The translations under genes and the position numbers were made by a program. Below are positions 60,863 through 64,000 of a stretch of DNA of 64,000 nt, piece after piece. The DNA comes from Fodinibacter sp963800505. Its GTDB lineage: Bacteria; Actinomycetota; Actinomycetes; Actinomycetales; Dermatophilaceae. The stretch lies in NCBI GenBank assembly GCA_963800505.1, contig CAWDBL010000024.1, positions 23,605 through 87,604 on the forward strand, in the 5' to 3' direction. Within the stretch, counting starts at the first letter, position 1; each line of letters starts with the position of its first letter. Below the pieces are notes generated by a model. The model was not told the DNA's origin and did no database searches. It saw only the letters and a program-made list of their open reading frames with translations.

Positions 60863-62204
60863 CCACGGGCGCGCCGGGCGCGCGGCCGTCGACGGCAGCA
60901 CCGCGGCTGCCACCCGCACCGCCCTGGTGCGCTTCGTGGCCCTCAGCGTCGCCACGCTGCTCCTGCTGGCGGTGGGCGCCGTGGTCGTCGGCGAGCGGAT
61001 CGCGAAGCAGTGGGCGATCGACGACGCCCGGCTGCGGGGAGCCGCGGTGGCCGACGTCATCGCCGGCTCCCTCGTCGACGCCCGCGTGCGTGCCGGGAAC
61101 CAGGAGGCCCTCGGCCGCCTGGGGACGGTGCTGCGCGACGCGATGTCGCACGGCGGCATCGAGCACGTGAAGCTGTGGACGCCCGAGGGGGTGGTCCTGT
61201 GGTCGGACGAGGGCACGGTCATCGGCCAGCGCTTCCCGCTGGACCCTGCTGTGGAGCGGTTGTTCGGCACCGAGGGCGTCACGGCAGAGCTGTCGAGCCT
61301 GGACAAGGCGGAGAACGCCGCCGAGCGCGACGAGGGCGAGCTGCTCGAGGTGTATGCCGGCACCGCCGACGCCGCCGGCGCGCCGCTCGTGGTGGAGGCC
61401 TACCTCACCACCGCACAGCTGCGGGCCCGGCAGCGCACGCTGCTGCTGACCGTGCTCGGCCTGGCCCTGGGCATGCTCATCGTCTACTTCCTGGTGGTCG
61501 TGCCGCTCGCCGTGAACCTGGCACGCCGGGTCGAGCGGGGGCAGGAGCACTACGCCCAGGTGCTCCGCCGGTCGCTGCTGGCGACGCACCGGGAACGCCA
61601 GCGCATCGCCCACGACCTGCACGACGGCGTCGTGCAGGACCTCGCCGGCCTGCGGTACGCGATGCCGCTGGTCGCCAACCAGCTGCCGCCGACGCCGGAC
61701 GCCTCCCTCGCGCGCCAGACCGTGGCCGACGCCTACGCCATGCTCGGGCGCGACATCGAGGCACTGCGCTCGCTGATCATGGACATCCAGCCGCCCGACC
61801 TGGAAGGGCCCGGCCTGGCGGAGGCGGCCAGTGACCTCACCACCCGGGTGAAGTCCGCGGGCACCACCGTCGACCTCGACGTGCCGACCGACCCGGACTG
61901 GTCGGTGGCCACCTCTCGCCTGGTCTACCGGGTGCTGCAGGAGGGCCTGCGCAACGTCGTCAAGCACTCGCGGGCCACCCGCGCGGCGGTGACGGTGCGT
62001 CGCGTGGGCGCCGAGGTGCACGTCGAGGTCAGCGACGACGGCGTGGGCGTCGACGGCGGCGTCGAGCCGGAGCCGGGGCACGTCGGGCTGGAGCTGCTGC
62101 GCGAGAACCTCCTCGACTTCGGCGGCTCGCTGACCCTGCGGCCCCGCGAGGGAGGCGGCGCCACGCTCGTCGCCACCATCCCGGTCGACGTCGTCGACGG
62201 CTGA
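60849..62204 (+). CDS. membrane sensor histidine kinase (NarL-pair type)
   Basis: 451 residues. Membrane segments at about 22-44 and 198-222 enclose an outer sensing domain of about 150 residues (IEHVKLWTPEGVVLWSDEG, PAS/Cache-like). HisKA_3 has the phospho-His H255 in RQRIAHDLHDGVVQDLAGLR. The ATPase part shows LQEGLRNVVKHSRA (N box) and VSDDGVGV (G1), plus a GGATLVATIP end. Signal unknown. The cognate regulator is the overlapping upstream gene. Confidence 0.93.
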   Translation: MSRADHGRAGRAAVDGSTAAATRTALVRFVALSVATLLLLAVGAVVVGERIAKQWAIDDARLRGAAVADVIAGSLVDARVRAGNQEALGRLGTVLRDAMSHGGIEHVKLWTPEGVVLWSDEGTVIGQRFPLDPAVERLFGTEGVTAELSSLDKAENAAERDEGELLEVYAGTADAAGAPLVVEAYLTTAQLRARQRTLLLTVLGLALGMLIVYFLVVVPLAVNLARRVERGQEHYAQVLRRSLLATHRERQRIAHDLHDGVVQDLAGLRYAMPLVANQLPPTPDASLARQTVADAYAMLGRDIEALRSLIMDIQPPDLEGPGLAEAASDLTTRVKSAGTTVDLDVPTDPDWSVATSRLVYRVLQEGLRNVVKHSRATRAAVTVRRVGAEVHVEVSDDGVGVDGGVEPEPGHVGLELLRENLLDFGGSLTLRPREGGGATLVATIPVDVVDG

Positions 62205-62225
62205 GCCGGCCCCGAGCCGGGATTG

Positions 62226-64000
<1,775 letters not shown>

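Overview
The window is very G+C-rich, gene-dense DNA with third-position G/C bias, many GTG starts and four-base ATGA/GTGA overlaps. It is chromosomal sequence of a high-G+C actinobacterium, most likely a micrococcalian of the Intrasporangiaceae type (inference from composition, the DUF222/HNH gene, the TrmB/LuxR regulators and gene order). No rRNA, tRNA or CRISPR array was seen.

A conserved housekeeping backbone runs on the minus strand, from right to left: lepA, hemW, hrcA-dnaJ-rsmE, HIT, phoH-ybeY-CBS transporter-era, leuA, recO-uppS, zur (plus strand), glyS and dus. The backbone covers translation quality control, heme/Fe-S chemistry, heat shock (CIRCE box), RNA maturation, leucine synthesis, recombination and undecaprenyl phosphate supply. 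Accessory genes are inserted between these blocks.

0-10 kb: dus, metallo-hydrolase, alpha/beta hydrolase, a frameshifted thiosulfate sulfurtransferase, a frameshifted SigE-type sigma factor coupled to a membrane-anchored protein, a two-gene Hsp90-like/TPR operon and a vapBC module. 10-19 kb: glyS, a MarR regulator divergent from a kinase-like gene, and a complete zinc-uptake operon (znuA-znuC-znuB-zur) behind tandem Zur-type boxes. 19-31 kb: uppS-recO, DNA repair genes (alkA-like, alkB-like), two secreted enzymes (5'-nucleotidase, subtilisin), a PfkB kinase and leuA. 31-42.5 kb: an ACC deaminase-DDAH-acetyltransferase operon, an acyl-CoA-binding protein divergent from an acyl-CoA dehydrogenase, asd, an HNH endonuclease-like gene with two DnaA boxes upstream, an ankyrin lipoprotein and a tandem duplicated regulator pair.

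42.5-64 kb: the era/phoH/hrcA backbone, with a 360-residue class 3 intein inside PhoH, then zwf, hemW, small enzymes (phosphatase, thioesterase-like, Nudix, DinB), a BTAD regulator next to a two-component system, and the 5'-truncated view of lepA.

Three window-wide signals stand out. First, the octamer GGATGCCG (and its complement) occurs roughly ten times more often than base composition predicts. Second, about a dozen genes start six or seven bases after a TANNNT box, which implies leaderless mRNAs. Third, five genes look broken by one extra base each, all of the same sign, which points to sequence error or recent decay.
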